DNA of 64,000 nt from an uncultured Coriobacteriaceae bacterium (GCA_902786015.1 CADAAU010000013.1:62001-126000), one strand, 5' to 3'; counted from the first letter of the stretch, positions 44,111 through 53,197 are shown. A program made the numbers and translations. The notes: generated from the letters alone by a model not told the origin.

Positions 44111-44716
44111 ATGCCCGACGTCAACGATGGCCGTGCGCTGCAACGCCTGCTCGATGAGTTGGGTCGCCTGCCAGGCATAGGCCCAAAGTCCGCACAGCGC
44201 ATTGCCTACTATCTGCTCGAATCCGACGCGGAGCAGGGCAGGCGTCTTTCCAACGCAATTCTGGACGTCAAACGACAGGTGCATTTTTGTCCGGTTTGCT
44301 TCTCGTATGCTACGAGAGACACCTGCGATGTGTGTGCCGACTCCTCGCGCGATACGTCCACGATTTGTGTGGTGTCGGAGCCGCGCGACGTATCGGCGGT
44401 CGAGCGTACAGGTGCCTATCATGGCCTTTATCACGTTCTGGGCGGTGTAATCTCGCCCATGGACCGTATTGGGCCAGACCAGCTGCACGTGCGCGAGCTG
44501 CTCTCGCGCCTTGCGTCGGGTGAGGTGCAAGAGGTGATACTTGCCACGAATACCGATGTGGAGGGCGAGGCGACGGCGACGTATTTGTCTCGAATCATCA
44601 AGCCCATGGACGTGACGGTTACGCGGTTTGCCGTGGGCATGTCGGTAGGTGGCGAGGTCGAGTTGGCAGACGAGTTGTCGCTTGGCCGTGCGATTGAGGA
44701 TCGACGCGAACTATAA
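44111..44716 (+). CDS. recR: Recombination protein RecR
   Basis: 201 aa. Helix-hairpin-helix LLDELGRLPGIGPKSAQRIAYYLL, C4 zinc finger CPVCFSYATRDTCDVC, Toprim domain ICVVSEPRDVSAVERTGAYHGLYHVLGG and ATNTDVEGEATATYL, then the C-terminal GGEVELADELSLGRAIEDRREL. It acts with RecO/RecF in single-strand gap repair. It starts 5 nt after ybaB with no clear ribosome site, suggesting coupling to ybaB translation. Confidence 0.95.
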   Translation: MPDVNDGRALQRLLDELGRLPGIGPKSAQRIAYYLLESDAEQGRRLSNAILDVKRQVHFCPVCFSYATRDTCDVCADSSRDTSTICVVSEPRDVSAVERTGAYHGLYHVLGGVISPMDRIGPDQLHVRELLSRLASGEVQEVILATNTDVEGEATATYLSRIIKPMDVTVTRFAVGMSVGGEVELADELSLGRAIEDRREL

Positions 44717-44770
44717 GGTGAAAGTGGGCATCGTGGCTTGTGGCCGCGCCTTGCAATGGAAAGGGACGAC

Positions 44771-45424
44771 ATGTACTCAATTGACGACACCGACGACATG
44801 GGAATCAACGCGCCCACGCCCCTCGACACGGCTTCAATAAACAAGGGCGACTTCGCGCAACTCTCGAATGGACAGGGCGCCAAGTCAGCACGCCATGCCA
44901 AGCCCGCGGGTCACAAGGCCGAGACGGGTATGCCCCGTCGCATGATGGTCATCTTGTCCGTGGCCGCATTGCTCGTCATCGTGCTCGGCGTCGTGCTGTT
45001 TGTTCGCGTGCTCAATACGCCCGTCGCGGCCAATACCCAACAGCAGGTAATGCGTACTCAGGCGGGCGTGGACCAAAGCGTCACCTACAGTGGATCGACC
45101 TATTCCCTGCGAGAAGAGAACGGGAAATACTCGCTGGTGGAGTCGCATGCCGATGGCGATAAAAAAGAGGTCGTCGTGGGCGGTCTTCCGGGCACTCCTG
45201 TGAGCATTGTCCTTTTTGACGGCGCCGTGCTTCTTCCCGAGAATCTGCCCGACGGAACGTGGGACGTTTCGGTATATACCGTTGGCGTGGGATGGAGCAC
45301 TGTGGGAAGCCGCAATGGTACCCCGAGCAGCGGTCAGGGGACCATATCGGAGGCAAACCTCGACGGCTCCAAGCTGCTTCTGACAGTCGACGGCTCGACA
45401 GTCGAGGTGCCCCTGGTTTGGTAA
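44771..45424 (+). CDS. Hypothetical single-pass membrane protein
   Basis: 217 aa. The cytoplasmic N-terminus (about 65 residues, hydrophilic) is followed by one membrane helix, MMVILSVAALLVIVLGVVLFV, and an outside domain of beta character (VTYSGSTYSLREENGKYSLVES) of about 130 residues. I do not recognise a family. AAGGGA before ATG 44771 fixes the start; ATGs just upstream are in frame. It lies 54 nt after recR in the same direction. Confidence 0.65.
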   Translation: MYSIDDTDDMGINAPTPLDTASINKGDFAQLSNGQGAKSARHAKPAGHKAETGMPRRMMVILSVAALLVIVLGVVLFVRVLNTPVAANTQQQVMRTQAGVDQSVTYSGSTYSLREENGKYSLVESHADGDKKEVVVGGLPGTPVSIVLFDGAVLLPENLPDGTWDVSVYTVGVGWSTVGSRNGTPSSGQGTISEANLDGSKLLLTVDGSTVEVPLVW

Positions 45425-45454
45425 CAAGCAAAATCGACTGCGCGTATTGTCTGC

Positions 45455-45482
45455 GGCACAAACTTCCCAAGAGGTTTGTGCC
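45455..45482. repeat. Palindromic repeat family B, copy 3
   Basis: GGCACAAAC...GTTTGTGCC, 28 nt, just beyond the stop of the membrane-protein gene and next to the nth stop (convergent). Confidence 0.6.
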
Positions 45483-45485
45483 ACA

Positions 45486-46208
45486 TTATTGTTGGGGTGC
45501 CCTGCTGGTCTTTTGTCTGCGCTTCCCTTTGCCCTTGCTGGCCTTACCGGCACCATGGCGAACGGGGCGCTTGGGACAAAGGTCGTCGCACGGGCACTCG
45601 TCGCATTTGGCAAGGCGTGCCGTGCAGGTTGCGCGACCAAACCGTATCCATTCGGAGTTGACGCCACCCCAAAGCTCTTGCGGAATGATTGCGAGTAGGT
45701 CCTGCTCGGCGGCGAGCGGGGTCGTGGCGCGAGTGAGTCCCATACGCTGGGCGATTCTAAAGACGTGCGTGTCGACCGCAATGCCCTCAACGATGCCAAA
45801 CGCCTTGTTGAGCACGATGTTTGCCGTCTTGCGACCGACCCCGGGCAGGCGAACGAGCTCCTCCATCGTGCGCGGGACCTCACCACCATAGTCCGTCATG
45901 ATCATTTGCGCACACCCAACGCAGTGCTCCGACTTGGTCCGAAAGAACCCTAGGCGGTGGATGACCTCGGCGACGTCGGAGGGACTGGCTTGAGCCATCG
46001 CCTCCGGTGTTCCCCACCTCTCAAAGAGGGTGGGGGTTACCGCGTTTACGGCGACATCAGTGGTCTGCGCCGAAAGAAGCACGGCGATGACCAGCTGGAA
46101 CGGGGTTTTCCAATCCAAGGCACTCGGCTCGTCCCCATAGAGCTTGTCCATGCGATGACAAAACTCCGTAACGCGCGCGACCTTCGACTTCTTTGACTCA
46201 CGTGGCAT
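45486..46208 (-). CDS. nth: Endonuclease III (DNA glycosylase/AP lyase)
   Basis: 240 aa. HhH-GPD enzyme removing oxidised pyrimidines. Catalytic Lys lies in LPGVGRKTANIVLNKAFG and Asp in VDTHVFRIAQRMGL. The 4Fe-4S ligands are CTARLAKCDECPCDDLCP (C-x6-C-x2-C-x5-C). It ends in a basic tail (KASKGKGKRRQKTSRAPQQ). Start ATG 46208 follows GGAG; a further ATG at 46241 lies only a few bases from a minus-strand TATACT (46247-46252) that could be the promoter. Confidence 0.94.
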   Translation of the reverse strand: MPRESKKSKVARVTEFCHRMDKLYGDEPSALDWKTPFQLVIAVLLSAQTTDVAVNAVTPTLFERWGTPEAMAQASPSDVAEVIHRLGFFRTKSEHCVGCAQMIMTDYGGEVPRTMEELVRLPGVGRKTANIVLNKAFGIVEGIAVDTHVFRIAQRMGLTRATTPLAAEQDLLAIIPQELWGGVNSEWIRFGRATCTARLAKCDECPCDDLCPKRPVRHGAGKASKGKGKRRQKTSRAPQQ

Positions 46209-46255
46209 CTGTTTTCTCCGTCGTTTGGCTCCAGAAGACATCGCCCTAAGTATAA

Positions 46256-46351
46256 GGCAGGCGATGGGGATACTCCCCTTTGCCTGGACGGCCCATAGGC
46301 TGGCTTGTGGGCCCTCAAGTAAGGCAAAGGGGAGTATCCCCATCGCCTGCC
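46256..46351. repeat. Palindromic repeat family A, copy 5 (full-length, long loop)
   Basis: Perfect 29-bp arms (46256-46284, 46323-46351) with a 38-nt loop that itself holds a small hairpin (GGCCCATA...TGTGGGCC). In the divergent gap between nth and glgB; the nth promoter candidate abuts it. Confidence 0.9.
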
Positions 46352-46534
46352 TCTAGGAGTGAACACCAATAAAAGACAATAAAATGCCGCTAGATTGCGA
46401 ACAAAAACTCGGTTTCTTCGCGAAAATAACCCGTGCGCCGAAGGTTGCGGCACGTCTGCCCAATAGTCAAAAAACTTGCGAGCATGCCTTCCTAAACTAA
46501 TAGAGCCTATACCGCTCACGAAGGGATAACTGCA

Positions 46535-48784
46535 ATGAGCAAGCCAGACAAAGATTTTTTGCTTAGTAACGACGATCTGTATCTGTTCGCCAAGGGCGAG
46601 TGGTTCCGTAGCTACGAGAAGCTCGGTGCACATCCGGCGATTCTCGACGGTGTCGAGGGCTACCACTTTGCCGTGTGGGCACCCGATGTTCGCTCGGTAC
46701 ACGTAATCGGCGAATTCAATGGCTGGGATGCCGGGGCCACGGCGCTCACGCTCACGCCGGTAGGAGGCGTATGGTATGGCTTCGTGCCGGGCGTAACGGA
46801 GGGCCAGCTCTACAAGTACGTGGTAGAGACTCGTGCGGGCGACGTGCTGTACAAGGCCGACCCGTATGCGTTCCAGGCCGAGCTCATTCCTGGCACCGCA
46901 TCTCGTACGGCAGAGATCGACTCCTACGAGTGGAACGATGGCGAGTGGATTAAGCAGCGCCAGTCGCAGGACCACATGAAGCGCCCGCTCAACATCTTTG
47001 AGGTCCATCTGGGCAGCTGGAAGCGCCATAAGGACGGACTCACCGCCTTTGGCACCGAGGCGACCGAAGAAGATGAGGCCACGGGTTCTTGGTATACCTA
47101 CGACGACCTCTCCGACGAGCTGGTCTCCTATGTGAAGGAAATGGGCTACTCGCACATCGAGCTCATGCCGGTTATGGAGCACCCGTTTGACGGCAGCTGG
47201 GGATATCAGGTTACCGGATACTATGCGCCCACTTCTCGCTATGGCAATCCCAAGCAGTTCAAGCACTTCGTTGACGCCTGTCACCAGGCCGGCATCAGCG
47301 TGATTTTGGACTGGGTGCCCGGTGGGTTCTGCCCCGACGAGCATGGTCTGGTGCATTTCAACGGCACCAAGCTCTACGAGAAGGAAGTCCATCCCAACTG
47401 GGGAACCTACAAGTTCAACTTCGAAAAGGGCGAGGTTCGCACATTCCTCATCTCCAACCTTCTGTACTGGATTGACGAGTATCACGCGGACGGCATCCGC
47501 ATGGACGGCGTCACCTCCATGCTGTATCTCAACTTTGGCATCGACGATCCTGGCCAAAAGAAATTCAATCCCGATGGCTCCGAGAACGACTATCCGTCCA
47601 TCGAGTTCGTCCGCCAGTGCAACACCACCATCGGCCAGTATCATCCCGACGTCATGATGATTGCCGAGGAGTCCACCGCTTGGCCGCTCGTCACCCGTCC
47701 GCCTGAGGTTGGTGGCCTTGGCTTCAATTACAAGTGGGACATGGGCTGGATGAACGACACCCTGCGTTACTGCCAGACGGACTTCCCGTATCGTCCGGGC
47801 AACCACAGCCTGCTTACCTTCTCCATCATGTATGCCTTCAACGAGAACTTCGTCCTGCCGCTTTCTCACGACGAGGTCGTACACGGCAAGTGCTCGCTCA
47901 TCACGCGTCAGCCTGGTGACTATTGGCGTCAGATGGCCGGTCTGCGCTCGCTCGCCTTCTATCAGACCACGCATCCAGGTGGCCAGCTCAACTTCATGGG
48001 CAACGAGATCGGCCAGTTCATCGAGTGGCGCTATTACGAGGGCATCGAGTACTTCCTCGCCGAGGAGTACGAGGGCCACAAGAAGCACCAGCAGTACATT
48101 GCGGCGCTCAACAAGTTCTACCTCGAGCAGCCTGCATGCTGGGAGAAGGCCTACGTGGAGGACGGCTTCGAGTGGATTGACGCCAACAACTCCAATCAGT
48201 GTGTCGTAAGCTTCGTTCGTCATGGCGACAACCCCGACGACGACCTGCTCATCGTCATCAACTACGAGGTCAACCCCTACGAGGGGTATCGCATTGGCGT
48301 GCCGCGTGCGGGCTATTGGCGCGAGATCTTTAACTCCGACCGCGAGGAGTTCGGTGGCTCTGGCGTCACCAACGACGACGTTCGCTTCGAGTCCGAAGAG
48401 AAGCCTTGGAACCTGCGCGAGAACTCCATCAAGGTGCGTGTTCCGCCGCTGGGCGGCGCCGTATTCAAGTACGACGGACCTCTGCCGCCCAAGGAAAAGA
48501 AGCAGTCTCGCCTAGAGAGGGTCGAGGCCGCAGTGCAGACGCACGTGGGTGCCCACACCACTAAGGTTAGTGCTCCTGCTCCGAAGCCTGCCCCAAAGAA
48601 GGCGGCGGCCAAGGCAAAGACGGCCGCAAAGAAGACGGTGGACAAGGCTAAGGCGGCTGCCGATGAAGCCGCGCTCAAGGCAAAGCGCTCCGCTGCCGCA
48701 AAGAAGGCCGCGGCAACGCGTAGGGCCAACGCCGCCAAGAAGGCTGCTGAGGAAGCTGCCAAGAAGGCGGCCAAGAGCAAGTAG
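46535..48784 (+). CDS. glgB: 1,4-alpha-glucan branching enzyme with basic C-terminal tail
   Basis: 749 aa. GH13 enzyme making alpha-1,6 branches in glycogen. CBM48-type N-domain (HFAVWAPDVRSVHVIGEFNGW), the barrel with GYSHIELMPVMEHPFDGSWGYQVTGYYAPTSR, nucleophile Asp324 in GIRMDGVTSM, acid Glu378 in IAEESTAWP, and LPLSHDEVVHGK. The first 640 residues complete a normal enzyme. The last 100 are extremely Lys/Ala-rich (AAKAKTAAKKTVDKAKAAA and similar), like histone H1 tails. AAGGGA precedes the ATG. A terminator follows. Confidence 0.93.
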   Translation: MSKPDKDFLLSNDDLYLFAKGEWFRSYEKLGAHPAILDGVEGYHFAVWAPDVRSVHVIGEFNGWDAGATALTLTPVGGVWYGFVPGVTEGQLYKYVVETRAGDVLYKADPYAFQAELIPGTASRTAEIDSYEWNDGEWIKQRQSQDHMKRPLNIFEVHLGSWKRHKDGLTAFGTEATEEDEATGSWYTYDDLSDELVSYVKEMGYSHIELMPVMEHPFDGSWGYQVTGYYAPTSRYGNPKQFKHFVDACHQAGISVILDWVPGGFCPDEHGLVHFNGTKLYEKEVHPNWGTYKFNFEKGEVRTFLISNLLYWIDEYHADGIRMDGVTSMLYLNFGIDDPGQKKFNPDGSENDYPSIEFVRQCNTTIGQYHPDVMMIAEESTAWPLVTRPPEVGGLGFNYKWDMGWMNDTLRYCQTDFPYRPGNHSLLTFSIMYAFNENFVLPLSHDEVVHGKCSLITRQPGDYWRQMAGLRSLAFYQTTHPGGQLNFMGNEIGQFIEWRYYEGIEYFLAEEYEGHKKHQQYIAALNKFYLEQPACWEKAYVEDGFEWIDANNSNQCVVSFVRHGDNPDDDLLIVINYEVNPYEGYRIGVPRAGYWREIFNSDREEFGGSGVTNDDVRFESEEKPWNLRENSIKVRVPPLGGAVFKYDGPLPPKEKKQSRLERVEAAVQTHVGAHTTKVSAPAPKPAPKKAAAKAKTAAKKTVDKAKAAADEAALKAKRSAAAKKAAATRRANAAKKAAEEAAKKAAKSK

Positions 48785-48814
48785 GTTCAAGTCGCAAACA
48801 TACTGGGTTAGGAG

Positions 48815-48850
48815 GCGCCGCGCGGACTTTGGTCGCGCGGCGCTTTGTTT
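48815..48850 (+). terminator. Rho-independent terminator after glgB
   Basis: GCGCCGCGCG (48815-48824) pairs with CGCGCGGCGC (48834-48843), then TTTGTTT. Confidence 0.9.
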
Positions 48851-48919
48851 CGTGCAAAATATGATTGAGACACCATAATATAATCATTGCAAGGTTATTT
48901 TCGGTGAGGGAGGGGCAGC

Positions 48920-50308
48920 ATGAAGAAAGGGCTAAAGATTTGCACCATAGGCGGAGGAAGCAGCTATACGCCAGAGCTCATGAATGGGTTTATTAAGCGA
49001 TACGACCGTCTGCCGGTGCGCGAGATCTGGCTCGTGGACGTTGAACGTGGCCGCGAGAAGCTCCAGATCGTCGGCGCGCTTGCGCAACGCATGTGGGACA
49101 AGGCTGGCCACGACGTGAAGGTGCACCTTACGCTCGACCGTCGTGAGGCTTTGCGGAATGCCGATTTCGTGACCACGCAGTTCAGAGTCGGTCTGCTTGA
49201 GGCACGTATAAAGGACGAGCGCATTCCGTTTTCGTATGGGATGCTGGGGCAAGAAACCAACGGTGCCGGCGGCATGTTCAAGGCGCTACGTACCATTCCC
49301 GTGATCCTTGACATAGTGGAAGAGATGAGGGAGCTTTGTCCCGATGCATGGCTCGTGAACTTTACCAACCCGAGCGGCATGGTGACGGAGGCAGTGATTC
49401 GCTATGGTGGGTGGGAGCGCTGCATAGGCTTGTGCAACGTGCCTATCGGGGCAATGCTCACGGAACCAAAGCTGATAAACAAAAGCTTGGATGAGCTTGT
49501 GTTCCGGTTTGCCGGCATAGATCACTTCCACTGGCATCGTGTCTTTGATGCGGCGACGGGCACCGAGGTAACAATGGACATTATTGACGGCATGCTTGAC
49601 CCGAGCAAGGATGACGGTACGCCGGCAAATATCCACAACATTCCGTTTGCCCGCGAGCAGCTTGAGCATCTGGGCATGATTCCGTGCGGATATCATCGGT
49701 ATTACTACCTGCAGGGTGACATGCTTGATGACGGCTTGCGCGAGTTCAACAGCGAGGAGGGAACGAGGGCTCAACAAGTGAAGGCGGTGGAGGACGAGCT
49801 CTTTGAGCTCTACAAAGATCCCAACCTCGCCGAGATGCCCGAACTGCTCAGTAAGCGTGGTGGAGCGCACTACTCCGACGTTGCTACCGAGTCCATAGCA
49901 GCCATTTACAACAATGCCAACGAGCACATCGTGTGCTCGACGCTCAACCGTGGGGCCATTCCCGACTTGCCCGATGATGCTGTGGTACAGGTCTCGAGCT
50001 TCGTGGGCGGTGCCGGAGCACAGCCAGTGGCGTTTGGGCCTTTGCCTGCTAGCGCGCGGGGTTATTTGCAGCTGATGTGGAACATGCAACAGCTGGTGGA
50101 GGAGGCGGCTGTTACCGGCAGCTATGGTGCGCTGCTCGAGGCCGTTGCGCTTAATCCACAAACACCTGCTGGCAGCGTCGCAAAGCAGGTAATCGACGAA
50201 TTGCTCGTTGCCCACGAGCCGTATCTGCCGCAGTTTGCAACAAAGATTGCCGAACTCAAGGCCGCTGGCGTCACCATCAATGACGATGTTGCCCGTAGCT
50301 TGAGCTAA
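48920..50308 (+). CDS. GH4 family 6-phospho-beta-glucosidase
   Basis: 462 aa. NAD- and Mn-dependent glycosidase. N-terminal Rossmann motif KICTIGGGSSYTPELMNGF; LRNADFVTTQFRVGLLEARIKDE; MFKALRTIPVILDI; LVNFTNPSGMVTEA; the metal-binding Cys in GLCNVPIG and the following His in AGIDHFHWHR. The ETNGAGG segment agrees with the 6-phospho-beta-glucosidase branch (LicH/CelF). Upstream a TATAAT at 48879-48884 could be the -10 box. There is no PTS gene in the window, so the phosphorylated disaccharide must be imported by a system elsewhere. Confidence 0.9.
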   Translation: MKKGLKICTIGGGSSYTPELMNGFIKRYDRLPVREIWLVDVERGREKLQIVGALAQRMWDKAGHDVKVHLTLDRREALRNADFVTTQFRVGLLEARIKDERIPFSYGMLGQETNGAGGMFKALRTIPVILDIVEEMRELCPDAWLVNFTNPSGMVTEAVIRYGGWERCIGLCNVPIGAMLTEPKLINKSLDELVFRFAGIDHFHWHRVFDAATGTEVTMDIIDGMLDPSKDDGTPANIHNIPFAREQLEHLGMIPCGYHRYYYLQGDMLDDGLREFNSEEGTRAQQVKAVEDELFELYKDPNLAEMPELLSKRGGAHYSDVATESIAAIYNNANEHIVCSTLNRGAIPDLPDDAVVQVSSFVGGAGAQPVAFGPLPASARGYLQLMWNMQQLVEEAAVTGSYGALLEAVALNPQTPAGSVAKQVIDELLVAHEPYLPQFATKIAELKAAGVTINDDVARSLS

Positions 50309-50681
50309 ATCTATGGATGGGGCAGTCCTGTTTGGCGCGGCGGGTGGAGCTGTCCCAATTACTCGGACGTCGCTTATGCGGACGGCTGTCGATGGCGCGT
50401 TCAGGTACGTGGCGCGGCACAGGATGAGATTTTTTCACCTTGGATTAAGTGGTCAGGGCTGGCGGGGTCGAGTTTTTGGTGATGATGGCTAGCGTTACAT
50501 AAAGCTAACAGTGTGCTGCCTAGGAGAGGGTCCATCTAATCAAAAAAAAGCGATATCGCAATAGCTTTGGGCTCCTTCTGTGGTGGCGTGGCTTGGATAT
50601 CCCGCCGAATCTCAATCGGATTGGGTTTGACGAGGCCGTAACTTAAATACAGGCTGAATATATTCTGAAATGTTTGGACTT

Positions 50682-50840
50682 CGAGTGTACCTAAATTGTA
50701 GGGAGGACTGCAAAAGCCCAGTTGGCGAGAAGGCCAAATGCAATTTGGGTACAGTAGCTAAAATAGCCACTGTACCCAAATTGCATTTGTCATGATGCCT
50801 ATCTGGGGTTTTGTGTCGAGCAAAACATTTTGGGTACACT
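50682..50840. repeat. 159-bp repeat family C (MITE-like), copy 2
   Basis: Same plan as the copy at 40947: outer GAGTGTACCTAAA and TTTGGGTACACT, and a central inverted repeat with 20-bp perfect arms (50736-50755, 50769-50788). Conserved TATCTGGG lies right of centre. The 50309-51008 gap otherwise shows no coding signal. Confidence 0.8.
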
Positions 50841-51008
50841 CGCAGCTCGGACAAACCTTAAAGCGATGACCCAAGACGTCGTTTTGACTGCCAAGCCTCC
50901 CAATTCTATTCCCGGTTCTTGATTTTCGGCCATGCGCACGACTCCTTCAGGACAAAAAGGCATCGCATCGGCTTAACGCATGCCTAACACAATTCTGGGA
51001 AATGGTGA

Positions 51009-51350
51009 CTTGTTAGCAACTATCAATTTCTCACAGACGAGCATGGCAACAAGCATGCTGGGAAGCTTGTTCTTTGCATCGGGCAGGGTGATCCAATGGG
51101 CCCATCCGGCACGAGTTCTTCGGCCGAGCAAGCCAACGGTGTTTCCGTTGCGGCTTCAACCACGAGCTACGAGTCGGGAACCGCGACCGCTACGCCGGCG
51201 ACTGGCAGCGCATACGTGTCGCCCACGGAGGCCGCGACTGCCGCCGCAACTCCCGCAACCTCGGACACCACCTCGCTCGCCGGCGCAATAGCCCCGGCTG
51301 TCTCCGCGCTCGGCGCCCTCGGCTTGGGGAAGGCCCTTCGTCGCAAGTAA
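51009..51350 (+). pseudogene. 5'-truncated remnant of a surface-protein gene
   Basis: The frame is open from 51009 (after a stop at 51006-51008) and ends with a C-terminus nearly the same as the intact protein at 51644-52864: YESGTATATPATG, AYVSPT, PATSD, SLAG, then hydrophobic residues and RRK. Nothing resembling the signal peptide or the Ala/Glu-rich region of the intact copy is upstream. A short reading from ATG 51096 (84 aa) is possible but would have no export signal, so I treat it as a decayed paralogue. Confidence 0.6.
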
Positions 51351-51392
51351 CATCGTCGGTCGAATCAAAAGCACTCATCCTTGCCTTGACCT

Positions 51393-51450
51393 GAGCTGGA
51401 ATCGCGTTTGGTGTGGGTTGGGCAGCCACATCAAACGCGATTTGCGCTCA
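51393..51450. repeat. Palindromic repeat family D, outlying copy
   Basis: GAGCTGGAATCGCGTTTG with complementary CAAACGCGATT...GCTC around CCACA/TGTGG; related to the array at 52934-53197. A decayed second copy starts near 51463. This lies in the gap between the pseudogene and the intact surface-protein gene. Confidence 0.6.
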
Positions 51451-51643
51451 AGAGACTCTGTTCTGAGCTGAGATTGCGTTTTCTGTGACAGTCCGATTCA
51501 CGCCAAACTGAATCCGAGTTCGGGGACAGGATTAGAAGAGAGAGCATTACGCAATTTATCGGTTGCATCATGTGGTAGGCTGGCTATGATATACAAAATA
51601 CGTCGAAACAAAATCTAAACCGACCTACGAAGGGAGATCGAAA

Positions 51644-52864
51644 GTGACCATCAGCAGGAGCAAGGTGGCGGCGGTGACCGCTTCTCTCGTGTTTGCGCTC
51701 TCAGGCGGAGTGGCGATTGCCGATGAGGTTACGGCCACTGCGCAGCCCACGGCCGAGGCTGCCGCGCAGGGGCAGGTGACGACGGAGACGCAGACGACGG
51801 GAGCCGAGGACGCAACGACCGGCGCGGCAACGGGCGACTCCGCTGTAGGCCAGGCTCAGGACAATGGCGAGGCCAGCCAGCAGGCTGCAGAGAAGGAGGA
51901 GGTCGACGGCGCGAAGGCCGACGAAGCTGCCGCAAAGGACGGGCAGCAGGCCGACGAGTCCAAGCCCGGTGAGGCGACTGACGTCCAGAAGGCCGAAGAG
52001 GTCAAGTCCGGCGATACGACTGACGCCCAGAAAGCGGACGGGCCTAAGACCGGCGGGACAGCGAATGCCAAGGACGCCGCAGGCTCCGGTGAGGCGGCCG
52101 CAACGGCCGACGACGTGGCCCTCGAGGCCCAGGTCGCAACGATGTGGAAGAGGGGCGATATCTTTGTGAACAACGGAGGGTTTGTAGAGAGAAACGACGC
52201 TCAAGCTGATGAGTCCAAGGTTGAGTGGATGGTGATCGAAGCGGATGTTCCCTCCGACATGAAGTATGTTGATGAGGATGGATACCGCATGTTCTATGGT
52301 GGCGTAAAAGCAAAGGTAGGCGGTAAGAGTCAATCGATTTCTTGGGCGAAGATCGGCGACAATGGCGAGCTTCTCTTTCCTGCGGACCAGTCTAAGTCAG
52401 CTCCACTGAGCTACATAAATACCGAGAACTATAAACTACTGAATAGTACCAACTTCCCCGTGACGCGTCTGCTCCACTACGACGCAGTCAAGGACGCGCT
52501 CGTACCGTATAACGGCGGATACTATTATCCGGGCGGGGAGTATGGTGCTCCAGGCATTTTTTATTATTCCTCTACGTCTGATCGCGAGGCTGGCCTTCTA
52601 ACACATGCCAACCAGGGAGGACTTCCGAACTCCGGTACAAGTGCTGTTGGCCCAGTTGCTACCGCTCCGATTACGGCCTCCCTATCTAACTACGAGTCTG
52701 GCACGGCAACTGCAACGCCAGCGACTGGCACCGCCTATGTTTCTCCTACGGCCGCCGAGACGACCCCGGCGACCTCGGATGCCACCTCGCTCGCTGGTGC
52801 CGCTGCAGCGGCAATCTCTGCGCTCGGTGCGTTTGTTGGTGCAAAGGCAATTCGCCGTAAATAG
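51644..52864 (+). CDS. Secreted surface protein with sorting-like C-terminus
   Basis: 406 aa. Start is GTG 51644 after AAGGGAG. Signal peptide MTISRSKVAAVTASLVFALS to GVAIADE (cleavage after AIA). Residues about 27-165 are low-complexity Ala/Glu/Asp/Lys/Gln with repeated xADxxKxGxxTDxQKA units. A folded region follows, WKRGDIFVNNGGFVERNDA to about 325, with many Tyr and Gly (YNGGYYYPGGEYG). The C-terminus is a Thr/Ala spacer, TPATSD, a hydrophobic stretch (SLAGAAAAAISALGAFVGA) and KAIRRK, the plan of a sortase substrate, but without LPxTG. Function unknown; probably displayed on the wall. Confidence 0.75.
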   Translation: MTISRSKVAAVTASLVFALSGGVAIADEVTATAQPTAEAAAQGQVTTETQTTGAEDATTGAATGDSAVGQAQDNGEASQQAAEKEEVDGAKADEAAAKDGQQADESKPGEATDVQKAEEVKSGDTTDAQKADGPKTGGTANAKDAAGSGEAAATADDVALEAQVATMWKRGDIFVNNGGFVERNDAQADESKVEWMVIEADVPSDMKYVDEDGYRMFYGGVKAKVGGKSQSISWAKIGDNGELLFPADQSKSAPLSYINTENYKLLNSTNFPVTRLLHYDAVKDALVPYNGGYYYPGGEYGAPGIFYYSSTSDREAGLLTHANQGGLPNSGTSAVGPVATAPITASLSNYESGTATATPATGTAYVSPTAAETTPATSDATSLAGAAAAAISALGAFVGAKAIRRK

Positions 52865-52933
52865 TACGGCCGTGGTCAAGTGGGGATAACTTCCCGACTT
52901 GCTTTGAGCTGACTAAGCGTTTCGTATGACTTG

Positions 52934-53197
52934 TTGAGCTGAGATCCCCTTTCGTGTGGCAAACCGACCCACACGAAAGGGGATCTCAGCTCAATAGTCT
53001 CTAGATTGAGCTGGATTTACGTTTCGTGTGGCGTCTTGAGCTGGGATTGACTTTCGTGAGGGTCTTTCAGCCACACAAAGCCCGATCCCGGCTCAGAGAG
53101 GCCGGTTTTGAGCTGGATTTTCGTTTCGTGTGGCGTCTTGAGCTGGGATTGACTTTTGTGTGGACCGTGCTGCCACACGAAACGAAATCTCAGCTCA
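52934..53197. repeat. Array of palindromic repeats, family D
   Basis: Starts at 52934, 53006, 53036, 53108 and 53138 each read TTGAGCTGRGATNNNN...TTTCGTGTGG or close. Right arms (complement) close at 52994, about 53099 and 53197. The unit at 52934-52994 is a perfect 26-bp inverted repeat with a 9-nt loop. The array fills the gap between the surface-protein gene and the IS, and a further right arm is present beyond the IS at 54449-54467. Confidence 0.8.

Noticed and set aside
46046-48223. A 725-aa open frame on the minus strand
   Set aside because: It is opposite glgB and runs through the family A repeat and part of nth; it has no domain of its own.
52934-53197. The family D array as a CRISPR locus
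   Set aside because: Units are palindromes of unequal spacing, the sequences between units are not spacer-like or constant in length, and no cas gene is near.
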